DNA of 10,499 bases from Chloroflexota bacterium. GTDB lineage: Bacteria; Chloroflexota; Limnocylindria; Limnocylindrales; CSP1-4. Location of the stretch: assembly GCA_025355255.1 (NCBI GenBank), contig JANYAA010000019.1:1-10499 (forward strand), in the 5' to 3' direction. Of this stretch, positions 1 through 6,984 are shown piece by piece (positions within the stretch are counted from its first letter, which is position 1; each line of letters begins with the position of its first letter). Position numbers and translations under genes: made by a program. The notes below the pieces were generated by a model. That model did not search any database. It was not told the DNA's origin and was given only the letters and a program-made list of their open reading frames with translations.

Positions 1-1940
1 TCCGCCAGCGGCACCGACGCCGCATCGCGGTCTGCCCGCTGGCCCAGCCACCAGCGCTCATCGTCCAGCAGCGTCAGGCGCCGCCCCACAGCCTCGTCGA
101 GCGCCCCCGTGACCAGCGTCAGGAGGGCCTCCGTCATGCCGTCGACGGCTGCGGCCGCGGCGATCGCGTCGGGCGACGGCGCAGCCCCAGGGACGGCCCC
201 TGGCGCAGGGGCGGGCCGAACAAATCGGCGCAGGTGGCCAGTGCGGTCCAGCGCCACCGCGATCTCGCCCAGCATCCCCGCAAAGCTGACCGGCTCACCG
301 CGGAGCTTGAGCACCTCCACGGCCGCGTCCACCACCGCTTGCGTGGCGTCGGCCTCCTGGAACGGCGCGTCCGCCACATGCTCTGGCGCGGAGAAGAGCC
401 GGTCCGAGCGGACCAGATCCGGGTCGCCAGCGCCGCCCCGCACCGGCGGCAACGCCACGTTGGCGCGTGTACGCGGCCCTCCCGGAACACTGCCAGAGCC
501 CGGCGGGGCAAGCTCCACGGAGCCCCCCGCAGGCCCGCCCGCCTCGGCCGTCCGCGCGCCAACCAGACGATATCCGGCGGCTACACCGCCCAGCACCGCG
601 GCCACCAGCGACTCGGGCGCCGCATCGTCAAGCAGCAGCACGGTGCGGGCATCACGCGCCAACGCCGGCGCGACGCCGCGCAGCGAGCGCGCCACCGCGG
701 CCACCTGCCGGGAGCGCGACGGCTTCAGCGGTGTGCCGTACAGGAGATCGAGGGGCAGCGCCGCGGCGGCGAAACGGCCAAGCGCCCACGCCGTGCCGTG
801 GAAGGTCCAGGCGAGGCGCTCCATGCTGCCCACCTGCGGCAGGGTGCCCAAAACGAGGCTCACCCGCGGGCGGACGCTGCGTGCCGCGAGGTACTCCACC
901 TCGAGGCCAATGGCCCCAAGGCCTTGGGCGTTGTCCTGACGCAGAACGGCGGTCGCGGCGCCCTCGTACAGGCTCCGCAAGTCTTCGCCCAGGCGCGCGG
1001 GCACCGGTCCCCAGATCCCTGACTCCAGCCGCTGGATCAGCCCTCGGACCGCCCGCACGCCCTCCTCAAACGCCATCCAAGGGTTGCGCTCCCGCCAGGT
1101 TGCGCCACCTGGAACCTTCACGTGGCCGCCGCTGATCTTGAGCGCGGCGATGCGCCCGCCCGCGCCGCCGAGTCGACTTGCGGGGGCAACCGCGTGGAGC
1201 AGGGCAAGGCGCAGCGCCGCCTCGATGGGCTCGGCCCGCAAGTCGCCTTCAACACGGCTGAGGATGGCCGCGAGCGCGGCGAGCTGGCGCGGCGTGTGCA
1301 GGTCAAGCAACTCGTCGGGCAGAGCGGCTTGGTCAGATGTCGGGGCAAAGCGTTCACGCAGCAGCGTGCGCACCAAGGCGTCGTCCTTCTCGGAGACACG
1401 CTCCAGATCGGCGGCATCCAGCGGGGCCTCGCGCTTCTCGCCCCCGCCAATCTGCGCCTTGCACACACCGCAGCGGTAGTGCTTGCTGACGGGCCGGGCG
1501 ACAGGCTTGTCTCCGTCACCACCGGCTGGCTCAGTAGACCAGGTGAACTCGTCCACCACGACCGGCCGCGCGCAGGTGGCGCATCGGGTGCCGTAGCGGT
1601 ACGCGATCCAGGCCTTGAGCGAGTTGTCGCGGCGGGCGGATGCGCCAAGCGACTGGACAGCGGCGTCGAGGTGGCGCAGGTCCGGCGGCCGCAGCACCAC
1701 CTCGGCCAGCAGCCGGTCCAGCGGCGTGCTCTCGAGCGTGACCGCGCGCCGCTGGGCGTCAATCGCCGCGCGGGCGATCCAGCCGCCGCGGCCAAACGGG
1801 TCAAGGACGATGTCGCCCGCCACCGATGCCGCCTCAAGCCTCGAAGCGACCAGCGAGGGAGGCGGGGGCGGCGCGAGATGCTCCCAGTAGGGCAGCACGA
1901 TGCCGGGTTCGGCGTGTACCTGGAACGCGCGATCCGCCAT
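1..1940 (-). CDS. Zn-ribbon DNA-methylase-like protein, catalytic motif degenerate (3' part outside window)
   Basis: An open frame starts at ATG 1940 and runs off the left edge with no stop, giving 646 visible residues. Near the N-terminus DIVLDPFGRGG (residues 43-53) matches motif I, the SAM-binding loop of DNA methyltransferases. The following 'ESTPLDRLLAEVVLRPP' stretch also resembles that family. Two CxxC pairs (C120/C123 and C157/C160) form a zinc-ribbon-like insertion, as in the COG1743-type 'adenine-specific DNA methylase with Zn ribbon'. A 'KISGGHVKVPGG...RNPWMAFEEG' segment (about 267-293) follows. Where active relatives carry DPPY (motif IV), this protein reads LVLGTLPQVG (362-371), so the catalytic D-P-P-Y/F is not visible. 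The later part (from about 430, TVLLLDD...GYRLVGA) looks like the terminal strand-helix part of a Rossmann methylase fold. I infer a methylase-derived protein that has lost or changed its activity, possibly a DNA- or nucleotide-binding subunit. Family placement rests on motifs only. It lies 101 bp downstream of the TPR gene on the same strand. No clear Shine-Dalgarno precedes the start, but the next codons fit a family N-terminus. Confidence 0.72.
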   Translation of the reverse strand, partial: MADRAFQVHAEPGIVLPYWEHLAPPPPPSLVASRLEAASVAGDIVLDPFGRGGWIARAAIDAQRRAVTLESTPLDRLLAEVVLRPPDLRHLDAAVQSLGASARRDNSLKAWIAYRYGTRCATCARPVVVDEFTWSTEPAGGDGDKPVARPVSKHYRCGVCKAQIGGGEKREAPLDAADLERVSEKDDALVRTLLRERFAPTSDQAALPDELLDLHTPRQLAALAAILSRVEGDLRAEPIEAALRLALLHAVAPASRLGGAGGRIAALKISGGHVKVPGGATWRERNPWMAFEEGVRAVRGLIQRLESGIWGPVPARLGEDLRSLYEGAATAVLRQDNAQGLGAIGLEVEYLAARSVRPRVSLVLGTLPQVGSMERLAWTFHGTAWALGRFAAAALPLDLLYGTPLKPSRSRQVAAVARSLRGVAPALARDARTVLLLDDAAPESLVAAVLGGVAAGYRLVGARTAEAGGPAGGSVELAPPGSGSVPGGPRTRANVALPPVRGGAGDPDLVRSDRLFSAPEHVADAPFQEADATQAVVDAAVEVLKLRGEPVSFAGMLGEIAVALDRTGHLRRFVRPAPAPGAVPGAAPSPDAIAAAAAVDGMTEALLTLVTGALDEAVGRRLTLLDDERWWLGQRADRDAASVPLA

Positions 1941-2026
1941 GCACCGATTGTTGCAGAGCCGCGGCGGACAGGCGCCAACCGCGCGCTACGACGTCTACCC
2001 CAAACGCCCAGGCGCCACAGGTGATG

Positions 2027-2040
2027 CGCCGGGACCGGCG
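2027..2040 (-). terminator. Small GC hairpin just after the TPR gene stop
   Basis: A 5-bp perfect stem (CGCCG/CGGCG) with a 4-nt loop begins 1 nt after the TGA of the TPR gene. No U-run follows. It could be a weak terminator or merely GC-rich sequence. The rest of the 101-bp gap (1941-2041) holds a 9-bp direct repeat, caggcgcca, at 1969-1977 and 2009-2017. I found no convincing promoter there. Confidence 0.2.
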
Positions 2041-2041
2041 A

Positions 2042-2899
2042 TCAGGGCTCCTCGAGCTCGTCCGTCTCCTCGACAAACGCCTCGTCGGTGGTCTCGTCGG
2101 GCGGGAGGACGTGGCCGATGTCTTCGATGCCCTCGTCCTCGACGTCGTCCTCGAGATCGTCCTCGAGATCCTCGTCCTCGCGGAGCAGCGTGCCCTTGGT
2201 GTACGGGCGCATGTCCGTGGACTTGGCGGCGGTTGGGAAGCTCACCTTGCCGTAGTTGCGCGGGTCCTGAAAGACCTCGCGAATGATCAGGCGGACGTCC
2301 TTGTCGCCGAGGCTCGTGACCCCCGCGAGATACTGGTTGCCCTCGGCCATGAGCTTGAGCAGGCGGGCTGCCACGCGCGGTTCCACAATGCCGATGCGGA
2401 CGCCGTTGCTGATGGCGATGAGCCGGTTGCTCTCGGGCGTGAGCTCCACCGCGTCGCCCGGGTTGACCTGGGCAAGCTCGCCGGAGCGGGCGAGGTTCGT
2501 CAGGTGGGCGAATCCGGTCTTGCCGGTCTCCTCCACGAAGATGCTGACCGGCGCCTTCGAGCCGGGCTTGGCCGGCACAGTCTTCTCCCCTGCCTCCACC
2601 AGGAGCACCTTGAGCCGGTCGATGTTGCGCTCAGCGATGCGGTTGGTGGGATCGAGGGCAAGGGCCTTCTGATAGTGCTCTCGTGCGGCGCCCAGCTCGC
2701 CCAGCTCCCAAAGCGCCTTGGCAAGGCGGTTCTCGGACTCGGAGTCCGGGCCAAGCTCCAGCAGGCGGCGGTTGGTCTCGGCGGCTTCAGCCCAGTGGGC
2801 TGCAGTGGCGTGGGCGATCGCCTGCTCGGCCAGATGTCGCTTCAGGCGGGTCTGGCCTGCAGGCGTCTGGGCGGCGGCGTCGATCTCGGGGAAGGTCAC
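2042..2899 (-). CDS. TPR protein with possible HIRAN-like domain and acidic C-terminal tail
   Basis: This is a 285-residue cytosolic protein with no signal peptide or membrane segment. I chose GTG 2899 as the start because AAAGGAA lies 9-10 nt upstream, and because the longer frame would run through the promoter and leader. Residues about 21-86 form two TPR units (HLAEQAIAHATAAHWAEAAETNRRL and ENRLAKALWELGELGAAREHYQKALALDP), probably a protein-interaction platform. Residues about 115-215 look like a small beta-rich domain. The pattern 'ELTPESNRLIAISNGVRIGIVEPRVA' followed by 'ARLLKLMAEGNQYLAGV' is reminiscent of HIRAN domains, which bind DNA ends or stalled forks; this is a weak pattern match. 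The tail (241-285) has 25 Asp/Glu in 45 residues and includes [LV]EDD repeats. Acidic tails of this kind often mimic nucleic acid or bind basic partners. The gene has its own promoter, and the methylase-like gene lies downstream. I do not recognise a named family for the full architecture. Confidence 0.85.
   Translation of the reverse strand: MTFPEIDAAAQTPAGQTRLKRHLAEQAIAHATAAHWAEAAETNRRLLELGPDSESENRLAKALWELGELGAAREHYQKALALDPTNRIAERNIDRLKVLLVEAGEKTVPAKPGSKAPVSIFVEETGKTGFAHLTNLARSGELAQVNPGDAVELTPESNRLIAISNGVRIGIVEPRVAARLLKLMAEGNQYLAGVTSLGDKDVRLIIREVFQDPRNYGKVSFPTAAKSTDMRPYTKGTLLREDEDLEDDLEDDVEDEGIEDIGHVLPPDETTDEAFVEETDELEEP
2133..2168 (-). repeat. Tandem 12-bp repeat coding for the acidic tail
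   Basis: There are three adjacent 12-bp units on the plus strand: tcgtcctcgacg, then tcgtcctcgaga twice. The last two are identical and the first differs at its final two or three bases. The unit is in frame and encodes the four-residue repeat LEDD, LEDD, VEDE (residues 245-256 of the TPR protein). Being a multiple of three, a copy-number change by slippage would alter tail length without breaking the frame. Confidence 0.8.
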
Positions 2900-2908
2900 G
2901 GAGTGGTG

Positions 2909-2931
2909 TTCCTTTCGGTCCGGCAGGACCG
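2909..2931 (-). promoter_or_regulatory. Leader hairpin abutting the ribosome binding site of the TPR gene
   Basis: In the transcript a 6-bp perfect stem, CGGTCC/GGACCG, with a 4-nt loop (2931-2916) ends exactly where the Shine-Dalgarno AAAGGAA (2915-2909) begins. The ribosome binding site fixes the GTG start at 2899. The hairpin could tune ribosome access or stabilise the mRNA end; this is inference. Confidence 0.5.
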
Positions 2932-2990
2932 GCATCGGGGCGGCAGGGCGAAGGCAGCCATGCAGAATCCGCTGCAGTCGCGGGCACGTG

Positions 2991-3019
2991 TTTCTAGCAT
3001 CAGCAGGGCGGCGCGTCAA
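2991..3019 (-). promoter_or_regulatory. Sigma70-type promoter for the TPR gene
   Basis: Reading the minus strand, TTGACG (3019-3014, five of six to the -35 consensus) is followed after exactly 17 nt by TAGAAA (2996-2991, four of six to the -10), with an extended TG one base upstream of the -10. Transcription would start near 2984, giving a leader of about 85 nt before GTG 2899. It sits in the 136-bp gap (2900-3035), the largest intergenic space in the window, so the TPR gene and perhaps the methylase-like gene form a separate unit. Confidence 0.6.
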
Positions 3020-3035
3020 ACGGGCGGCCGGCCGG

Positions 3036-3860
3036 TCAGCCGCGGAGGCGCACGTTCCAGGCCACCACGACCAGCACGAGCAGCGCCAGCAGCACCATCT
3101 CCCAAAGGAAGCGCGACTCCCGGCGGCGGGGTGACGGCGTCCCGTGGAGTGCGTCCCACAGGTAGAACACGAGCGTCAGGACCGCCGGAGCCACCAGACG
3201 CGGCAAGTCCATCGCGCGCACGGCACCTGCCGCCGCCGCCACGACGATGGCGTACGTGATGGCGGACCGCATCGCCAAGCCGGCCGCGCCGTATCGGAAA
3301 GCCGCCACGCGGTAGCCGAGGATCAGGGCGATCAGCGCATCGTCCAGCGTCATGACGAGGAGCCAGCCCTCCGAGAGCGGTGTGACCCCCGTCGCCGCGG
3401 ACCCTGCGGGCTCCGCCAACCCGCCCGGCACCAGCGCGGCGATCCCGGTGAAGGCGATGAAGACCGCGATGATCGCGAGCAGGAGCAGCAGGGGCCGGTC
3501 TGCCTCGTCAGGGCCGCGCGGATGGGAGAGCATGCGGATCTCAAGGGCAAGGATCCGGTCCAGCAGCACGGCGAGCAGGGCGATGGCCACCAACAGCCAC
3601 GGCCCAGGGGTGACCAGGTGGATGGCTGCCGCCGACCCGCCCGCGAGGATTGCCGGGACCAGTAACGCCTCATACGGCCGCGTCGTGGCCTGGTCGCCGC
3701 CAAGGACCGCAACGCCAGCGACGAGGACCACAACCGGCAGCAAGCCGGCAATCAGGAACGAGTCGGCGACCGGGACGAGCATGGACAGCCCGACGAGGAT
3801 CATCACCGCGACAACAAGTTCGCGGCGCGCCGAGGTCGAATACGGCTGCGGGGCGTGCAT
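3036..3860 (-). CDS. Uncharacterised multi-pass membrane protein
   Basis: This is a 274-residue, strongly hydrophobic protein with about eight or nine predicted transmembrane helices, at roughly 14-31, 34-54, 64-82, 87-104, 123-146, 165-184, 195-214, 220-238 and 252-270. Between helices there are basic or polar loops such as SHPRGPDEADRP (112-123) and TPSPRRRESR (241-250), consistent with an inner-membrane protein. I see no transporter signature, catalytic motif or known family pattern. The start is ATG 3860, 38 nt after the polX stop. No clear Shine-Dalgarno precedes it, so translation may depend on coupling to polX. The last helix is followed by only four residues (RLRG). The function is unknown; its position suggests co-transcription with polX and the diguanylate cyclases. 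Confidence 0.8.
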   Translation of the reverse strand: MHAPQPYSTSARRELVVAVMILVGLSMLVPVADSFLIAGLLPVVVLVAGVAVLGGDQATTRPYEALLVPAILAGGSAAAIHLVTPGPWLLVAIALLAVLLDRILALEIRMLSHPRGPDEADRPLLLLLAIIAVFIAFTGIAALVPGGLAEPAGSAATGVTPLSEGWLLVMTLDDALIALILGYRVAAFRYGAAGLAMRSAITYAIVVAAAAGAVRAMDLPRLVAPAVLTLVFYLWDALHGTPSPRRRESRFLWEMVLLALLVLVVVAWNVRLRG

Positions 3861-3898
3861 CGCGAGCGATGGTACGCGGCGGCGGGACGTCCGGCGTG

Positions 3899-5728
3899 CT
3901 AGACGCGCGACGGCTTGGCGGCCACCCAGGCGAGCAGTTCTGGGAGCGAGCGCGTGTTGAGCACCTGACCGGGCTCAACCCAGGCACGGCGCGCCTGGTC
4001 AACGCCCCAGCGCACGAAGTCCAGCTCCTCAGTCCGGTGGGCGTCCGAGTCGATCGAGAGCAGGCAGCCCATGGCCACGGCTCGCCGTGCCCGCTCGGGC
4101 GCAAGGTCAAGACGCGGCGGCGACCCGTTGATCTCGAGGGCCGTGCCCGTAGCCGCGGCCGCCTCGTAGACCGCATCCCAGTCGATGTCAAGGTCCGGGC
4201 GCTCATTGAGCATGCGGCCCGCCGGGTGCGCGATGACATCCACGTGCGGGCTGCGGATGGCGCCGATGGTCCGCGCGGTCAGCTCGGCCCGCGTCTGCCG
4301 CCGCGCGACATGCACCGAAGCGACCACGAGGTCAAAGCGCGCGAGGAGGTCGTCGTCGTAGTCAAGGCGGCCGTCAGCGCGGATCTCCAATTCGCAGCCG
4401 TGGAGAAGGCGGAAGCCCGGGTCTGTACCGGGCGGGACGGCGCCAGACGCTGCCTCGGCGGCAAATCGCGCGTTGATCGTCGCGAAGATCGCCCGCTGCA
4501 GCTCCACGCGGTCCGGCGTTAGCCCCTTGGCGATCGCGAGGCTCTGGCTGTGGTCGGTCAGCACCTGGTAAGCGTACCCGCGGCTGCGGGCAGCCTCAGC
4601 CATCGCCTCGATCGTGTGGATGCCGTCACTCCACTCTGAGTGCGAGTGAAGGTCACCGCGCAGGTCCGCCCGCGTGATGAGCCTTGGGAGCCGACCTGCG
4701 TGCGCGGCGTCAACCTCGCCTTGGTCCTCGCGCAACTCGGGCGGCACCAGGTCCAGATCAAGGAACCGGTAGACGGCCGCCTCGTCGGGCATCGTGCGCA
4801 ATTCGGCGTCCGCGCCTGCTGCAGGCTCGCCGTCGGGGGCAAGGCGCAGAAACCCCTTCTCGGACAGGGACCAGCCCCGCTCCCGAGCAATCCCCCGCAG
4901 CGCAACGTTGTGCGCGGCAGAGCCCGTGAAGTGGACGAGGCAGGTGCCAGAGGCCCCTTCGGGCATCACCATGAGGTCCACCTGCGGTCCGCCGCGCAGG
5001 ACCACGCTCGCCTTGGCGTGGCCAGCGCCAAGCACGCGGTCCACGTCGGGCAGCGTGGTGAAGCTGGTGATCGCCGCGTCCACATCCGACGTCTCGACGA
5101 GAAGGTCCAGATCCCCGATGGTCTCACGCCGCCGACGCAGGGATCCTGCCTGGATCACGCGGGTGACGCCTGGAACGGCAGCTAGAACTGCGGCAATCGC
5201 GTCGGAGATGGCCTGCGCCCGGTCAATCAGCATGCGGTCCGGCCGCGAGGCAAGCTGCTCAATCCCCTCGACGATCCGCGCCTCGGTTCCCGCGGAGATC
5301 CCGGGCAGCACGCGCAGCTGTCCGGCCACCGCCGCTTGGCGCAGCGTCTCTACGGTCTCGATCTCCAACGCCTCCCAGACGGCGCGGACGGTCTTCGGGC
5401 CGACGCCCGGGATCTCCAGCAGGTCGGTCAGGGTTGCGGGCAGCTCGGCGCGCAGATGCTCGTGGAACGCCATGCGCCCGGTCGTCGCGAGCTCGGTGAT
5501 CTTGTCGCCGATGGCAGAGCCAACGCCGGCGAGCGGTCTGCGCTCACCGCCGGCATACACGACCGAGACGTCGAACGGCGCGTGCGCGATGGCGTCGGCA
5601 GCCTTGTGGTAGGCCACGGTCTTGAAGACCAGCTCGCCCTTGATCTCGAGCAGGTTGCCAATCTCGTGGAAGATGCGAGCCAGCTCGTCGTTGGACGGCA
5701 GGCCTGTCGGCGCATTCAGCTGGGTCAC
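3899..5728 (-). CDS. polX: DNA polymerase/3'-5' exonuclease PolX
   Basis: This is a 609-residue bacterial family X DNA polymerase, a gap-filling repair enzyme fused to a PHP metal-dependent exonuclease/phosphoesterase domain. The N-terminal 8-kDa-type region has helix-hairpin-helix motifs, IPGVGP (106-111) and LPGIS (141-145). The nucleotidyltransferase core shows GSLRRRRETIGDLDLLV (195-211) with metal Asp206 and Asp208, and the third Asp in QVDLMV (D251). The PHP domain shows DLHSHSEWSDG (359-369), TDH (391-393), the Glu of HGCELE (E446), SVH (H473), AHP (H501) and SIDSDAH (558-564), so both activities look intact. The start is GTG 5728: the frame opens further upstream, but family alignment ('NDELARIFHEIGNLLEIKGE') and the end of the previous gene at 5760 argue for this codon. 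The only ATG nearby is in another frame. It follows the diguanylate cyclase gene by 31 nt. Length is slightly above the usual 570-580 residues. Confidence 0.95.
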   Translation of the reverse strand: MTQLNAPTGLPSNDELARIFHEIGNLLEIKGELVFKTVAYHKAADAIAHAPFDVSVVYAGGERRPLAGVGSAIGDKITELATTGRMAFHEHLRAELPATLTDLLEIPGVGPKTVRAVWEALEIETVETLRQAAVAGQLRVLPGISAGTEARIVEGIEQLASRPDRMLIDRAQAISDAIAAVLAAVPGVTRVIQAGSLRRRRETIGDLDLLVETSDVDAAITSFTTLPDVDRVLGAGHAKASVVLRGGPQVDLMVMPEGASGTCLVHFTGSAAHNVALRGIARERGWSLSEKGFLRLAPDGEPAAGADAELRTMPDEAAVYRFLDLDLVPPELREDQGEVDAAHAGRLPRLITRADLRGDLHSHSEWSDGIHTIEAMAEAARSRGYAYQVLTDHSQSLAIAKGLTPDRVELQRAIFATINARFAAEAASGAVPPGTDPGFRLLHGCELEIRADGRLDYDDDLLARFDLVVASVHVARRQTRAELTARTIGAIRSPHVDVIAHPAGRMLNERPDLDIDWDAVYEAAAATGTALEINGSPPRLDLAPERARRAVAMGCLLSIDSDAHRTEELDFVRWGVDQARRAWVEPGQVLNTRSLPELLAWVAAKPSRV

Positions 5729-5759
5729 AACCCCATGGTACGAGGGCGGACGCGCGGGG

Positions 5760-6977
5760 TCAGGCAGCGGCCACCCGGTTGCGCCCGGCGCGCTTGGCCG
5801 CGAGCAGCGCGTGGTCCGCCCGCTCCACAACCTGCGCGAGGTCCACCTCGGCCGAGGTGGCCACCGCGACCCCGACGGAGACCGTGACCGAGCCCGCACC
5901 GAGGCTGCGGAAATCAAGTTCGGCCACACAGCGCCGAACCCGCTCTGCCACCTCCAGCGCAACCGCCTCGCCCGGATGGCGCAGGACCACGGCAAACTCC
6001 TCGCCGCCGAAGCGCGCGGGCACATCACCTTCGCGCACGGCGCCCGCGATGGCTTGGGCGACCTCGCGAAGGATGTGGTCGCCGATCGCGTGGCCGAACC
6101 CGTCGTTGAGGTTCTTGAACCGGTCGATGTCGATCATCAGGATGCCCACGCGGTCGTCGGCCCGCCTCCGCTTGGCAAGCAGCGCGAGGTACTCGTCAAG
6201 GGATCGGCGGTTCGGCAGCCCGGTCAGCGAGTCCGTTGCAGCGCGCATCTCAGCATCGTGGAGCGTGTAGGCGCGCGTGAGCGCGAAGGACGCCTCGGTG
6301 GCCGCCCCTTCCAGCAAGCGGGCGGCTCGGCCGTCCCATGCGTCGTCGGTCCGACGAGCGAGGACGATCGCGCCTTCCACACGGCCGCCAATCCGCAGCG
6401 GCACAGCCAGCGTGTTGTGCAGGCCGTAGTCGGAGTGCAGGCGCGCGGCAATCCGGTCGGCGACCCGCTGGTCGGGTGCGGTCTCGCGGAGCATCGGATC
6501 CCGACGGCCCGGGTCGTCCAGTTCGGCCAGCGATAGATAGGTCCGCGACGGGTGCGACCCTGTCCGGGTAGACGAGACGGTCGCCTCCAGGCTGCGCGCG
6601 TCCGGCTGGCGGCGAACCACTCCGACGTGATCGGCCCCGGTAGCTGCGCCAAGCTCATCCACGATGGCGGTGACGATGGCGTCCGGCGACACGGAGCTCG
6701 ACAGCCGGCGCAGGATCCGGGCGAAGTTCTCCGCCTCCGCCCGCCTCGCGCCTTCGACAACGGCCAGCTGGCCGCGCTCCTTGACCGCCGCGATCCCCAG
6801 CAGCGCCAGGGCGGTCAGCTTCGCCAAGTCTGCGACGTTCCTCTCGGTGAGAAGCTGCAGGATCTCGAAACCGGTGAGGAGGGCGAAGACCACGAAGAAC
6901 GGCCGACGGACAACGGTCGCGATCCCTGCCAACCGGCTACCGCCGCCGCCCTGATCCCCCGACATTCCGTTGTGCAT
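5760..6977 (-). CDS. Membrane-anchored GAF-GGDEF diguanylate cyclase
   Basis: This 405-residue protein is predicted to make c-di-GMP from two GTP. One or two membrane segments (about 27-43 and 50-66) are followed by a short helix (69-92), a GAF-like sensor (about 93-235) and a GGDEF domain (about 245-403). The active site is GGEEF (324-328), a functional variant of GGDEF. The metal/substrate motif ILMIDIDRFKNLND (279-292) is intact. REGD (315-318), five residues before GGEEF, matches the RxxD allosteric inhibitory site, so product feedback is expected. ATG 6977 starts 7 nt after the stop of the upstream cyclase gene. A second in-frame ATG at 6965 is possible, since neither has a strong Shine-Dalgarno. 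The close spacing indicates co-transcription and translational coupling. No GAF ligand can be assigned from sequence. Confidence 0.92.
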   Translation of the reverse strand: MHNGMSGDQGGGGSRLAGIATVVRRPFFVVFALLTGFEILQLLTERNVADLAKLTALALLGIAAVKERGQLAVVEGARRAEAENFARILRRLSSSVSPDAIVTAIVDELGAATGADHVGVVRRQPDARSLEATVSSTRTGSHPSRTYLSLAELDDPGRRDPMLRETAPDQRVADRIAARLHSDYGLHNTLAVPLRIGGRVEGAIVLARRTDDAWDGRAARLLEGAATEASFALTRAYTLHDAEMRAATDSLTGLPNRRSLDEYLALLAKRRRADDRVGILMIDIDRFKNLNDGFGHAIGDHILREVAQAIAGAVREGDVPARFGGEEFAVVLRHPGEAVALEVAERVRRCVAELDFRSLGAGSVTVSVGVAVATSAEVDLAQVVERADHALLAAKRAGRNRVAAA

Positions 6978-6984
6978 CGCCGCG

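Noticed and set aside
1118..1978. Minus-strand frame of 286 codons overlapping the methylase-like gene
   Set aside because: It is Arg/Ser-rich low-complexity sequence in another frame. The long open frame from 1940 carries the SAM motif and the CxxC pairs.
1941..2041. Promoter for the methylase-like gene (AACAAT-like -10 close to the start)
   Set aside because: No -35 at a suitable distance (the nearest TTGGCG is 20 nt away), and the -10 is too close to the ATG unless the mRNA is leaderless.
2133..2180. Short repeats considered as a CRISPR-like array
   Set aside because: The units are directly adjacent with no spacers, and they lie in frame within a coding sequence.
1826..3259. Plus-strand open frame of 477 codons
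   Set aside because: It overlaps antisense parts of three minus-strand genes and their promoter region. Its translation has no domain, and the minus-strand proteins have clear motifs. Long antisense frames are expected in GC-rich DNA.
5729..6028. Upstream extension of the polX frame to 6028
   Set aside because: It would overlap the GGDEF catalytic domain of the upstream gene, and the family N-terminus starts right after GTG 5728.
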